Assembly (NCBI GenBank): GCA_029550985.1
Contig: JAKPGH010000226.1
Coordinates: 1-22,488 of the forward strand
DNA from: Bacillota bacterium
Lineage (GTDB): Bacteria > Bacillota > Clostridia > Oscillospirales > Ruminococcaceae
Length of the DNA: 22,488 nt
Direction of reading: 5' to 3'
Positions 7,514 to 14,445 of this stretch are shown in pieces (position 1 is the stretch's first letter; the number at the start of each line of letters is the position of its first letter). Both the position numbers and the translations under genes were made by a program. The notes under the pieces are model-generated. The model had not been told where the DNA came from, ran no database searches, and saw only the letters and a program-made list of their open reading frames with translations.

Positions 7514-8920
7514 TTACAGCTCGATGGGTTCCGGTTCGGGGATTTCCACCTCCGCGCCGGGAACCGCGGCGGGGAGCGCCTCGCTTTCCCGCAGCTCCCG
7601 CAGCACGGAAGAGGTCAAGGGGATGGCCACCAGGAAGGTGACCACATCGGCGACGGGCTGCGCCATCTGCAGCCCCAGGATGCCCAGGACGGGAATCAGC
7701 AGCAGAAGGAACAGAATGAGGAACACCCCTTGGCGGCTGACGGCCAGGACGCTGGCCTTCATCGCTTTGCCCATGGTCTGCAGCATCATGTTGCTGAGAA
7801 TGACCCAGCCCGTCAGCGGGAAGGAGATGCAGAGAATCCGCAGGGCAAGGGAGCCGATGCGAATCACCTCCGGGTCGTCCCGCCGGAAGAGGGCGATGAC
7901 CTGAGGGGCGAACACAAACCCGCAGACGGCTACCCCCAGCATGAACAGGGTGGCAAACCGGACGCAGAACCAGAAGGCGCGGCGCACCCGGCTGTAAAGC
8001 TTGGCGCCGTAGTTAAAACCGCACACCGGCTGGAAGCCCTGGCCAAAGCCAATCACCGCGGAGCTTGCAAACATGGAAACCCGGTTGACCACCGACATGG
8101 CGGCAATGGCGGAATCTCCAAAGGCGCCGGCACACTGGTTGAGAACGATGGTGGAGACGCTGTTCAGCCCCTGCCGGAACAGAGAGGGCAACCCGCCCCG
8201 GAAAATTTCCCTGTAGTTTTTCAGCTTGGGAGAGAAATTGCGCAGCCTCACCGGCACGTTGCCCCCGCGGCGGCACTGGATAAACAGGATGATACAGCTG
8301 ACCATCTGGCTTAACATGGTGGCAAGGGCGGCTCCCCCCACCCCCATATGGAAAACAAAAATGAACAGAGGGTCCAGCCCCACGTTGAGAATGGCTCCGC
8401 TGGTGATGCCAATCATGCCGTAAAAGGCGCTGCCCTGCAGGCGCAGCAGGTTGTTCAGGGTCAGGGAGCAGCACATCCAGGGCGCTCCCATCAAAATAAA
8501 GCGAAGATAGTCCATGGCGTAGGGCAGCACCGTTTCGGTGGCGCCCAGCAGCAGGGCCAAGGGTTTTAGCGTCAGCAGGCCGACCACACAAACCAAAGCG
8601 CCGCCCAACCAGGAGGAAACGGCGCCGGTGGCCGCCATCTTGGCGGCTTCGTCCACATTTTTCGCCCCCAACTGGCGGGATATGTAGTTGCCCGAGCCGT
8701 GGCCAAAAAAGAAGCCCAACGCCTGAATAATTGCCATCAGAGAAAAGGAAATGCCAACCCCCGCCGTGGCGCTGGTGCCGATCTGGCCCACAAAATAGGT
8801 GTCCGCCATGTTGTACATCGCCGAAATCAGCATGGACGTAATGGTGGGCACCGCCAGCCTGCACACCAGCTTTTCCACCGGGGTTTGGGTCATCATCACA
8901 TATTTTTCTTCTCTGGTCAT
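7514..8920 (-). CDS. MATE family efflux transporter
   Basis: This 468-residue polytopic membrane protein of the multidrug and toxic compound extrusion family exchanges Na+ or H+ for organic cations or other small molecules. About 12 membrane segments are visible in two similar halves. The N-terminal half has the family pattern PVEKLVCRLAVPTITSMLISAMYNMADTYFVGQIG (split here as PVEKLVCRLAVPTITSML and YNMADTYFVGQIG), and GHGSGNYISRQLGA follows. The second half shows GFQPVCGFNYGAK, characteristic of MATE proteins. The start was placed at ATG 8918-8920, because GGAGG (8929-8933 on the complement) lies 8 bases upstream. A TTG 15 bases further upstream overlaps that RBS. The substrate cannot be inferred. 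It stands as a single gene with its own promoter and terminator. Confidence 0.93.
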   Translation of the reverse strand: MTREEKYVMMTQTPVEKLVCRLAVPTITSMLISAMYNMADTYFVGQIGTSATAGVGISFSLMAIIQALGFFFGHGSGNYISRQLGAKNVDEAAKMAATGAVSSWLGGALVCVVGLLTLKPLALLLGATETVLPYAMDYLRFILMGAPWMCCSLTLNNLLRLQGSAFYGMIGITSGAILNVGLDPLFIFVFHMGVGGAALATMLSQMVSCIILFIQCRRGGNVPVRLRNFSPKLKNYREIFRGGLPSLFRQGLNSVSTIVLNQCAGAFGDSAIAAMSVVNRVSMFASSAVIGFGQGFQPVCGFNYGAKLYSRVRRAFWFCVRFATLFMLGVAVCGFVFAPQVIALFRRDDPEVIRIGSLALRILCISFPLTGWVILSNMMLQTMGKAMKASVLAVSRQGVFLILFLLLLIPVLGILGLQMAQPVADVVTFLVAIPLTSSVLRELRESEALPAAVPGAEVEIPEPEPIEL

Positions 8921-8943
8921 GGTATACGCCTCCAATAAAAGCT

Positions 8944-8972
8944 ATTATACCGCTTGTCCCCAGCAGTTGCAA
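8944..8972 (-). promoter_or_regulatory. Promoter of the MATE gene
   Basis: On the minus strand TTGCAA (8972-8967) is followed after 17 bases by a perfect TATAAT (8949-8944). The predicted transcript starts only about 15-20 bases before the ATG, so the leader is very short and holds no room for a riboswitch. Confidence 0.75.
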
Positions 8973-9055
8973 GGCGGAAACTTGCCTTGAACCGTCAATT
9001 TTCCCGAATCGCCCTTCCATTTTATAAATTTTTTATGGATGCTTTCCAAGTCGGA

Positions 9056-9085
9056 TTGACATCGACCCTCCGTCTGCCTTATAAT
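9056..9085 (+). promoter_or_regulatory. Promoter of the aldo/keto reductase gene
   Basis: A perfect TTGACA at 9056-9061 and a perfect TATAAT at 9080-9085 are separated by 18 bases. This is a near-consensus sigma-A promoter, suggesting strong, perhaps constitutive expression. Transcription would begin around 9092, giving a leader of about 40 bases. Confidence 0.85.
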
Positions 9086-9133
9086 GAAACGATATAGTAG
9101 AGGCTAAAACCTGAACTTAAAGGAGAATGGATT

Positions 9134-10270
9134 GTGGATACAAGAATCTTTGCAAAAACGGGGGAGCCAATTTCCCTGCTGGGTTACGGCATGATGCGCC
9201 TGCCTACCGTCGGAAAGGACGTTGCAAAAATCGACTACGCTGCCGCCCAGGCCCTGGTGGACCGGGCCATCGAGGCGGGCATCAACTACTTTGACACGGC
9301 TTACGGCTATCACGAAGGCAGTTCGGAAGTCTTTGTGGGACAGGCTCTTTCCCGCTACCCTCGGGAAAGCTTTCACGTGGCCACCAAAATGCCGCCGTGG
9401 TACATAAAGTCGGAAGAGGATGTCCACACCATTTTCGAGACCCAGCTCAAACGCCTGCAGGTGGATTACTTTGATTTTTATCTGCTCCACAACGTGACGG
9501 TTCAGAACTGGGAAACCTTTGAAAAGTTCCACGTCCTGGAGTTCCTCAGGGAAAAGCAAAAAGAGGGCAAGCTGCGCCATTTGGGCTTTTCCTTCCACGA
9601 CCGGCCCGACCTGCTGCGGAAGCTGGTAACAAAGCATTCCTGGGACTTTGCCCAGATTCAGCTCAACTACCTGGACTGGGAGGACCAAAGCGCCAAAGAG
9701 CAGTACGAAATTCTGGCGGAACACGGCATCCCCGTCATCATCATGGAGCCGGTGCGGGGAGGTGCTTTGGCCAACCTGCCGGAACCATGCGTCGAGGTGC
9801 TGCGCAAGGCCGACCCCAACGCCTCCACGGCGTCCTGGGCCATCCGCTTTGCGGCCCAGCTGCCGGGGGTGCTGACGGTGCTCAGCGGCATGACCACCAA
9901 AGAGCAGCTGGAGGACAACATCGCCACCCTTTCCCCGCTGGTGCCGTTATCCCAGCAGGAGCAGCAGGCCATCAACAAGGCGGTGGAGATTTTCCGCCGC
10001 AACGGCGCCATTCCCTGCACCGCCTGCCGCTACTGCATGGACTGCCCCTTTGGGGTGGACATTCCCAAGGTGTTTGCCCTCTACAACCACTACCAGCACT
10101 CCAAAAACGCCATCTCCTTTGAGGGCGGCTACGAGATGCTGGCGGAAACCGGCCCCGAAAGCTGCACCGGATGCCAGACCTGCGTGGACAAGTGCCCCCA
10201 GAACATTGCCATCCCCGACATGATGCAAAAGGTGGTTCAGGCGTATAAAGAGCTGCCTTCGCAGGAGTAA
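9134..10270 (+). CDS. Aldo/keto reductase with C-terminal 4Fe-4S ferredoxin-like domain
   Basis: This 378-residue cytoplasmic oxidoreductase is fused to an iron-sulfur domain. The TIM-barrel AKR part (about 1-285) keeps the catalytic tetrad: Asp54 and Tyr59 in FDTAYGYHEG, Lys85 in VATKMPPW, and His119 in LLHN. The C-terminal 100 residues carry two cysteine clusters, CTACRYCMDCP and CTGCQTCVDKCP, each suited to a 4Fe-4S cluster. This architecture is common in strict anaerobes, where electrons may come from ferredoxin as well as NAD(P)H. The start is GTG at 9134, with AGGAG ending 8 bases upstream. An ATG at 9127 is out of frame. It is monocistronic between its own promoter and a terminator. 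The substrate is unknown. Confidence 0.95.
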   Translation: MDTRIFAKTGEPISLLGYGMMRLPTVGKDVAKIDYAAAQALVDRAIEAGINYFDTAYGYHEGSSEVFVGQALSRYPRESFHVATKMPPWYIKSEEDVHTIFETQLKRLQVDYFDFYLLHNVTVQNWETFEKFHVLEFLREKQKEGKLRHLGFSFHDRPDLLRKLVTKHSWDFAQIQLNYLDWEDQSAKEQYEILAEHGIPVIIMEPVRGGALANLPEPCVEVLRKADPNASTASWAIRFAAQLPGVLTVLSGMTTKEQLEDNIATLSPLVPLSQQEQQAINKAVEIFRRNGAIPCTACRYCMDCPFGVDIPKVFALYNHYQHSKNAISFEGGYEMLAETGPESCTGCQTCVDKCPQNIAIPDMMQKVVQAYKELPSQE

Positions 10271-10291
10271 CGACATACTCAAGCCGTGAAA

Positions 10292-10323
10292 AAAAGGCGG
10301 AAAGCATTTGCTTTCCGCCTTTT
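10292..10323. terminator. Bidirectional intrinsic terminator, aldo/keto reductase and pnp
   Basis: AAAAGGCGGAAAGC (10292-10305) and GCTTTCCGCCTTTT (10310-10323) form a perfect 14-bp stem around the loop ATTT. It has Ts on its 3' side in both directions and lies between convergent genes. Confidence 0.9.
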
Positions 10324-10338
10324 GTGATTGGTTTTGTT

Positions 10339-12468
10339 TTATCTCTTTTGCTGCTCTTTTTCCTTTTCCGCCTTCTTTTCCATGGCGATGAGAGCGTCCT
10401 TGCGGGAGAGGTTGATGCGTCCCTGGGCGTCGATATCGGTGACTTTGACCAGAATCTCGCTGCCCACGGTTACCACGTCCTCCACCTTTTCCACCCGCTT
10501 GGTGTCCAGTTTGGAGATGTGAACCAGACCTTCCTTGCCGGGGGCAATCTCCACAAAGGCGCCGAAGTTCATCAGGCGGGTGACCTTGCCCTTGTAGAAA
10601 GCGCCCACTTCTGGGTCCATGGCGATGGTCTTGATGACCGACAGGGCCTGCTCGGCGTTTTTCAGGCTGGTGCCCAGCACGTAGACCTTGCCGTCCTCCT
10701 CAATGTCGATTTTGACGTCGAACTCGGAGCAAATCTTCTGGATAACCTTGCCGCCGGAGCCGATGACGTCCCGAATCTTATCGGGGCTGATGGTGAGGGT
10801 CAGCATCTTGGGAGCAAACTCGGAAAGCTGCTCGCGAGGCGCGGGAATGGCCTTGAGGATGATGTTGTCCAGAATGTGGAGCCTTGCCTTGCGGCACTTT
10901 TCCAAAGCGTTTTCGATGATGTCAAAGGTAAGGCCGTCGATTTTGATGTCCATCTGGATGGCGGTGACGCCCTTGTGGGTGCCGCCCACCTTAAAGTCCA
11001 TATCGCCGAAGAAGTCCTCGACGCCCTGAATGTCAACCATGGTTTCCCAGCGGTCCCCTTCGGTAATCAATCCGCAGGAAATACCCGCCACCGGCGCCTT
11101 GATGGGAACACCGGCGTCCATCAGCGCCAGCGTGGAGCCGCAGATGGCGGCCTGGCTGGTGGAGCCGTTGGAGGAGAGAATCTCGGAGACTACCCGGATG
11201 GCGTAGGGGAATTCCTCTTCGCTGGGCAGCACAGGCTCCAGCGCCTTGGAGGCCAGGGCGCCGTGGCCCACTTCCCGGCGTCCGGGGCCGCGGGAGGGCT
11301 TGGTTTCGCCCACCGAGTAGGAGGGGAAATTGTACTGGTGCATATAACGGCGGAACTCCTCGTGGTCCAGCCCGTCCAGCTTTTGGCGGTCGCTGAGGGG
11401 TCCGAGGGTGACGATGGTAAGGCACTGGGTCTGGCCGCGGGTAAACATGCCGGAGCCGTGAACCCGGGGAATCAGGCCGACTTCGGCGTGGAGGGGACGC
11501 ATCTCGTTCATGCCGCGTCCGTCCACCCGCTTGCCCTGCAGAAGCCACTGGCGCACCACATGCTTTTCCAGCAGGTAGATGCCTTCGTCGATGAGGGAAA
11601 TCTGCTCGGGGTATTCTTCGTCAAACCGCTGGTGGATTTCTTCCTTGAGGGGCAGCAGCCGGGCTTCCCGGACGTTTTTGTCGTCGGTGTCCATGGCGTG
11701 CTGCATCTTTTCGGTGAATTCTTCCTTCAGCGCGTTCATCAGCGCTTCGGGCACCACCACGGGCTCGAAAGGCATCTTGGGTTTGCCAATCTTGGCTTGT
11801 ACGTCTTTGATGAATTCCACCAGGCGCTTGATTTCGGGAGCGGCGGCTTTGATGCCTCCCAGAATCCGCTCCTCCGGCACCTCTTTGGCGGCGGCTTCAA
11901 TCATGCAGATGGTTTCCCCGTTGCCCACGATGGTCAGGAACATGTCGGATACTTCCCGCTGGGCTTCGGTGGGGTTGAGGACATACTCGCCGTCCACATA
12001 GCCCACGTTGACGCCGGCGATGGGTCCGTTCCAGGGAATGTTGGAAATGGAAAGGGCGAAGGAAACGCCCAGCATACCGGCAATTTCGGGCTGATAGTCC
12101 TGGTTGACGGAAAGAACCGTCATCACCACGGCCACGTCGTTGCGCATGTCTTTGGGGAAGAAGGGGCGGATGGGGCGGTCCACCAGGCGGCTGGCCAGAA
12201 TGGCCTTGTCGCTGGGGCGGCCCTCCCGCTTGAGGAAGGAGCCGGGGATTTTGCCCACGGCGTAGAGCTTTTCTTCAAAGTCTACCGAAAGAGGAAAAAA
12301 GTCGATTCCCTCCCGGGGCTTTTCGCTCATGGTAACGTTGCAGAGCACCGTGGTGTCTCCGTAACGCACCAGGGTGCTCCCCGCTGCCTGGGAGCACATT
12401 TTTCCTACCTCAAAGGCAATGGGTTTGCCGGCGAAGGTAGTTTCGAACACTTGATAATTTTCGAACAA
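10339..12468 (-). CDS. pnp: Polyribonucleotide nucleotidyltransferase (PNPase)
   Basis: This 709-residue 3'-5' exoribonuclease degrades RNA phosphorolytically and takes part in mRNA turnover. Domains in order are a first RNase PH domain (about 10-145), an alpha-helical linker, a second RNase PH domain (about 310-540) with the hallmark DFFGDMDFKVGGTHKG and SNGSTSQAAICGSTLALMDAG, a KH domain (ISPDKIRDVIGSGGKVIQKI) and a C-terminal S1 domain (GKVTRLMNFGAFVEIAPGKEG, then GLVHISKL). The start is TTG at 12466-12468, because GGAGG (complement of 12477-12481) is 8 bases upstream and the protein then begins FENYQVFETTFAGKP, as family members do. An in-frame ATG 15 bases upstream overlaps the RBS and has no RBS of its own. 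The gene follows rpsO, the classical order. Confidence 0.97.
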   Translation of the reverse strand: MFENYQVFETTFAGKPIAFEVGKMCSQAAGSTLVRYGDTTVLCNVTMSEKPREGIDFFPLSVDFEEKLYAVGKIPGSFLKREGRPSDKAILASRLVDRPIRPFFPKDMRNDVAVVMTVLSVNQDYQPEIAGMLGVSFALSISNIPWNGPIAGVNVGYVDGEYVLNPTEAQREVSDMFLTIVGNGETICMIEAAAKEVPEERILGGIKAAAPEIKRLVEFIKDVQAKIGKPKMPFEPVVVPEALMNALKEEFTEKMQHAMDTDDKNVREARLLPLKEEIHQRFDEEYPEQISLIDEGIYLLEKHVVRQWLLQGKRVDGRGMNEMRPLHAEVGLIPRVHGSGMFTRGQTQCLTIVTLGPLSDRQKLDGLDHEEFRRYMHQYNFPSYSVGETKPSRGPGRREVGHGALASKALEPVLPSEEEFPYAIRVVSEILSSNGSTSQAAICGSTLALMDAGVPIKAPVAGISCGLITEGDRWETMVDIQGVEDFFGDMDFKVGGTHKGVTAIQMDIKIDGLTFDIIENALEKCRKARLHILDNIILKAIPAPREQLSEFAPKMLTLTISPDKIRDVIGSGGKVIQKICSEFDVKIDIEEDGKVYVLGTSLKNAEQALSVIKTIAMDPEVGAFYKGKVTRLMNFGAFVEIAPGKEGLVHISKLDTKRVEKVEDVVTVGSEILVKVTDIDAQGRINLSRKDALIAMEKKAEKEKEQQKR

Positions 12469-12511
12469 GATCCAATCCTCCATTTCAGTTGCCGGCCCGA
12501 CCCAGGTGAAC

Positions 12512-12577
12512 TTTAGCAATAAATCCAATGGATAATCCAATGGATAAGGAGTGTTATCCACTCGATTCACTGCTAAA
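12512..12577 (-). promoter_or_regulatory. Structured leader upstream of pnp with tandem palindromic repeats
   Basis: Two perfect tandem copies of ATCCAATGGATA occupy 12523-12534 and 12535-12546, and each is nearly self-palindromic. TTTAGCA (12512-12518) and TGCTAAA (12571-12577) can close an outer stem. Inside, TGGATAA/TTATCCA (12541-12547 and 12554-12560) and GAGTG/CACTC (12549-12553 and 12559-12563) form two overlapping, mutually exclusive hairpins. The element lies between the rpsO terminator and the pnp RBS, where leader-mediated control of pnp would act. Confidence 0.45.
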
Positions 12578-12613
12578 AATTACACACAAGGTCGTCCGGA
12601 TTGATGATGGGAC

Positions 12614-12665
12614 CAAAAAGAAAAAACAGGCACAAGACGTCCAGTGTGAGCCGGGCGCCTTGTGC
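12614..12665 (-). terminator. Intrinsic terminator or attenuator between rpsO and pnp
   Basis: Reading minus, GCACAAG (12665-12659) pairs with CTTGTGC (12636-12630) around a GC-rich 22-base loop. CTGTTTTTTCTTTTTGG follows. The stem is short but the T-rich tail is strong. It probably ends part of the rpsO transcripts, leaving read-through or a separate promoter for pnp. Confidence 0.6.
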
Positions 12666-12714
12666 AATGTATTTATCTTTTTAAGTCCTTTTGCATACTT
12701 TCTTTGCGATGTCT

Positions 12715-12981
12715 TTACTTGCGCAAGCCCAGCTTGGCGATGACAGAACGGTACAGCTCGATGTCGGTTTTCTGCAGATAGTTGAGCAGGCCTCTGCGCT
12801 GACCAACCATCTTGTACAGACCGCGGCGGCTGTGATGGTCCTTCTTGTGGACCTTCAGGTGTTCGGTCAAATCATTGATGCGGCGGGTCAGAATGGCGAT
12901 CTGAACTTCGGGAGAACCGGTGTCCTTTTCGTGACGGCGATTTTCCGCAATCACTTCGTACTTTTCTTCTTTAAGCAGCAT
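12715..12981 (-). CDS. rpsO: 30S ribosomal protein S15
   Basis: This 88-residue primary 16S rRNA-binding protein of the small subunit platform has the usual family length. The S15 signature is visible: HEKDTGSPEVQIAILTRRIN, then HKKDHHSRRGLYKMVGQRR and LLNYLQKTD, followed by the C-terminal IAKLGLRK. The start is ATG at 12979-12981, with AGAGGTG 8 bases or so upstream on the minus strand. A possible longer reading (nine more residues) lacks an RBS and is not supported by family length. In many bacteria S15 represses its own mRNA by binding the leader. This gene has a leader of about 95 bases that could do so. Confidence 0.97.
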   Translation of the reverse strand: MLLKEEKYEVIAENRRHEKDTGSPEVQIAILTRRINDLTEHLKVHKKDHHSRRGLYKMVGQRRGLLNYLQKTDIELYRSVIAKLGLRK

Positions 12982-13012
12982 GTTATCACCTCTAAAAAAT
13001 ATTCCCATGTCC

Positions 13013-13075
13013 TAGAAAAAGGGCGGGTGACTCCGCTTCACAAAAGCCATGATCCCTTATCCAAGAGCAGGGTAC
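13013..13075 (-). promoter_or_regulatory. rpsO mRNA leader with possible autoregulatory stem-loop
   Basis: Reading minus, AAGGG (near 13057) can pair with CCCTT (near 13020), enclosing GCGG/CCGC, and the outer stem is followed by a TTTTTC run about 30 bases before the RBS. The layout could act as an attenuator or as an S15-binding site. I base this only on visible complementarity. Confidence 0.35.
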
Positions 13076-13081
13076 CAGTAG

Positions 13082-13110
13082 AGTATAGCATAACCGACTC
13101 CGCTTGTAAA
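13082..13110 (-). promoter_or_regulatory. Promoter of rpsO
   Basis: On the minus strand TTTACA (13110-13105) is followed after exactly 17 bases by TATACT (13087-13082). It matches a strong sigma-A promoter and places the start near 13075. The decamer GACTCCGCTT (plus strand) occurs in the spacer at 13096-13105 and again in the leader at 13029-13038. Confidence 0.8.
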
Positions 13111-13123
13111 GCAAATCCTTTTA

Positions 13124-13156
13124 CAAAAACGGCCGGACGGGCGCGCCGTCCAGCCG
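13124..13156 (-). terminator. Intrinsic terminator on the minus strand immediately upstream of the rpsO promoter
   Basis: Plus-strand CGGC-C-GGACGG (13130-13140) pairs with CCGTCC-A-GCCG (13146-13156) around the loop GCGCG. Reading minus, the stem is followed by TTTTT (13129-13125). It would insulate the rpsO promoter from a minus-strand transcript, yet no minus-strand gene lies directly upstream. Confidence 0.7.
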
Positions 13157-13305
13157 CTGGTTTTCTCCGTAAAGCAAACGCAACCGCACGGCTTGCAACC
13201 GTGCGTTTTTTTCACGGAAGCCTAAGTGGCACCACGCGGTAACACACGTGGAAAACCATTGTTATTGTTCGCCGTGTTTTGCGTTTTATACCTGCGGCGC
13301 AGGAT
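13157..13305. other. Non-coding interval with structured sequence, no gene seen
   Basis: Between rpsO (start 12981) and the DUF378 gene (start 13441) there is no credible coding sequence. The middle part holds a plus-strand terminator, a GTGGCACCAC palindrome (near 13228) and a CCACG/CGTGG pair. It also holds a long-range GAAAACC (plus near 13250) / GGTTTTC (near 13158) complementarity. A small structured RNA is possible but unproven. Confidence 0.3.
13185..13212 (+). terminator. Intrinsic terminator on the plus strand with no gene in front of it
   Basis: CGCACGG (13185-13191) and CCGTGCG (13199-13205) form a perfect 7-bp stem around CTTGCAA, followed by seven Ts (13206-13212). A second CACGG at 13213-13217 could compete for the CCGTG arm. 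The nearest upstream plus-strand gene is the aldo/keto reductase nearly 3 kb away, so what it terminates is unclear. Confidence 0.7.
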
Positions 13306-13334
13306 TTTACAGTTTGTTCACGGTTTTGCATAAT
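13306..13334 (+). promoter_or_regulatory. Promoter of the DUF378 gene
   Basis: TTTACA at 13306-13311 and CATAAT at 13329-13334 are separated by 17 bases. The implied leader is about 100 bases and contains two small hairpins, GGGAT/ATCCC (13374-13390 region) and GCGC/GCGC (around 13400-13415). Confidence 0.65.
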
Positions 13335-13440
13335 TGGAGCCAGTCGGGCAACAATATCATTGCACGGACATTGGGATTTCATACATCCCATAGGAACCAA
13401 GCGCCAATGGAGCGCAATTTTAAAGATAAGGAGTATTATT

Positions 13441-13650
13441 ATGTTGGATAAACTTGCATTGGTTTTGGTCATTATCGGTGCCCTCAACTGGGGACTGGTG
13501 GGGCTGTTCCGCTTTGACCTGGTGGCCTGGTTGTTTGGAGGCCAAACCGCCATCATCAGCCGCCTGGTCTACACACTGGTGGCCTTAGCAGGTATTTGGG
13601 CCATTTCGCTGCTCTTTCGGGACAGCGATCGGGAGCAGGTCAGAGACTGA
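13441..13650 (+). CDS. DUF378 family small membrane protein (YuzA-like)
   Basis: This 69-residue protein has two predicted membrane helices, about residues 4-22 and 38-58. The family hallmark IIGALNWGLVGLFRFDLVAWLFGG is clear: ALNWGLVG followed by FDLVAWLFGG. The tail DSDREQVRD is charged and probably cytoplasmic. The start is ATG at 13441, with AAGGAG at 13428-13433 and 7 bases of spacing. A longer upstream reading has no RBS and would add non-family sequence. The family (PF04070) is widespread in Firmicutes, and its function is unknown. It is monocistronic, between its own promoter and a strong terminator. Confidence 0.9.
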   Translation: MLDKLALVLVIIGALNWGLVGLFRFDLVAWLFGGQTAIISRLVYTLVALAGIWAISLLFRDSDREQVRD

Positions 13651-13664
13651 TATCCGCCGATGTC

Positions 13665-13695
13665 AAAAGGTCCGGAGCATTTGCTCCGGACCTTT
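13665..13695. terminator. Bidirectional intrinsic terminator, DUF378 and TPR-like gene
   Basis: AAAAGGTCCGGAGC and GCTCCGGACCTTTT form a 14-bp perfect stem around the loop ATTT, with Ts on the plus side and four Ts on the minus side. It lies between convergent genes. Confidence 0.9.
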
Positions 13696-13708
13696 TTGCA
13701 GCAAAAAA

Positions 13709-14242
13709 TTACTTATTCTCATCGGTTGGCTTTTTTTGCTGTTCCATTAGCTTTAAGGCGCTTTGCAGGTTGACGTACTCCTTATGGGGCAGCTGCTTGG
13801 CCAAAGCGGGAATTCGTTCCCACAGGGAGCAGGCGGCGCAGGCGTCCACCATCAGCCGCAAAACGCATTCCCGGGTGTATTCCGGCGCCAGAAGAGGTGC
13901 GGATTCCGGCAACGGGAACAAATAACCCCTCCCTGCCGCCTGCCGCCTGACCAGGGCCTGGTAGGTGGGGTCCCTGGGGGGCGGGGCCATGGTGTTGATT
14001 CTCAGCTGCGCCATGGCTCGTTCCAGCAGCCGCAGGGCGAACTCCCATTCCCCGGCGGCTATGTGGCACAGGGCCAGATTGTATAGAACGGCGAGATGGT
14101 GTTCTCTTTCTCCGTGCAAAGCGGAAAACAGCAGATAAGCGTCTGCGTGAGCGCCCCGCTCCAGCAGCCGGCATCCCAGCTCAAATCGGCTGGAAAAACT
14201 CCCCGAGGCCTCCATTTTGGGAACACTGCCCAACAGAGCCAT
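13709..14242 (-). CDS. Hypothetical protein with TPR-like N-terminal half
   Basis: I do not recognise a specific family for this 177-residue protein. Residues about 17-82 form paired amphipathic helices with TPR-like spacing (SSRFELGCRLLERGAHADAYLLF, then LYNLALCHIAAGEWEFALRLLERA), shown here in shortened form. Such repeats usually bind partner proteins. The C-terminal half is helical, with a LRLMVDACAACSLWERIPALA segment and a charged end. No signal peptide or membrane helix is visible, so it is probably cytoplasmic. The ATG at 14242 has a GAGAGGAAG-type RBS about 9 bases upstream; Met10 is an alternative start with no better RBS. It has its own extended -10 promoter and a strong terminator, and reads as a real single gene. 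Function unknown. Confidence 0.75.
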   Translation of the reverse strand: MALLGSVPKMEASGSFSSRFELGCRLLERGAHADAYLLFSALHGEREHHLAVLYNLALCHIAAGEWEFALRLLERAMAQLRINTMAPPPRDPTYQALVRRQAAGRGYLFPLPESAPLLAPEYTRECVLRLMVDACAACSLWERIPALAKQLPHKEYVNLQSALKLMEQQKKPTDENK

Positions 14243-14321
14243 GACGTTCTTCTTCCTCTCTCAACCTTGGGCCGCCCTGCGCCATATCGCCGGCAGGCGA
14301 CCGATTTCTCTGCTTTTCGCT

Positions 14322-14330
14322 ATTGTACCA
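14322..14330 (-). promoter_or_regulatory. Extended -10 promoter of the TPR-like gene
   Basis: Reading minus, TGGTACAAT (14330-14322) is an extended -10 (TG-n-TACAAT). No good -35 lies 16-18 bases upstream, which extended -10 promoters tolerate. The rest of the interval 14331-14445 holds no other feature I can support. Confidence 0.5.
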
Positions 14331-14445
14331 CAGATGAATTCCCCACGCCACTAAAAAAATATAGCAAATATGCCGTTGCCGGGCGATTTTTGTATGAACG
14401 CAAAGAATGCGCCGGATTTCTGCAAACGAGGCTTCGAAAACTATC

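Noticed and set aside
9127..9300. Alternative ATG start at 9127 for the aldo/keto reductase
   Set aside because: It is out of frame with the conserved protein; the GTG at 9134 has correct frame and RBS spacing.
10324..12516. A 730-residue open frame on the plus strand over pnp
   Set aside because: It is the antisense of a clear PNPase, low in complexity and rich in Gly/Val/His, as expected from GC-biased codons. It has no RBS and no family resemblance.
12523..12546. CRISPR-like or mobile-element repeat
   Set aside because: There are only two tandem 12-base copies with no spacer and no flanking element; a local leader structure fits better.
13225..13250. T-box riboswitch suggested by AAGTGGCACCACG followed by CGGTAACACACG
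   Set aside because: A T-box leader needs 150-200 bases of stem I and specifier sequence upstream, but a strong plus-strand terminator ends only 13 bases before it. The downstream gene is DUF378 with its own promoter, not an aminoacyl-tRNA synthetase or amino acid gene. The GTGGCACCAC palindrome is the simpler reading.
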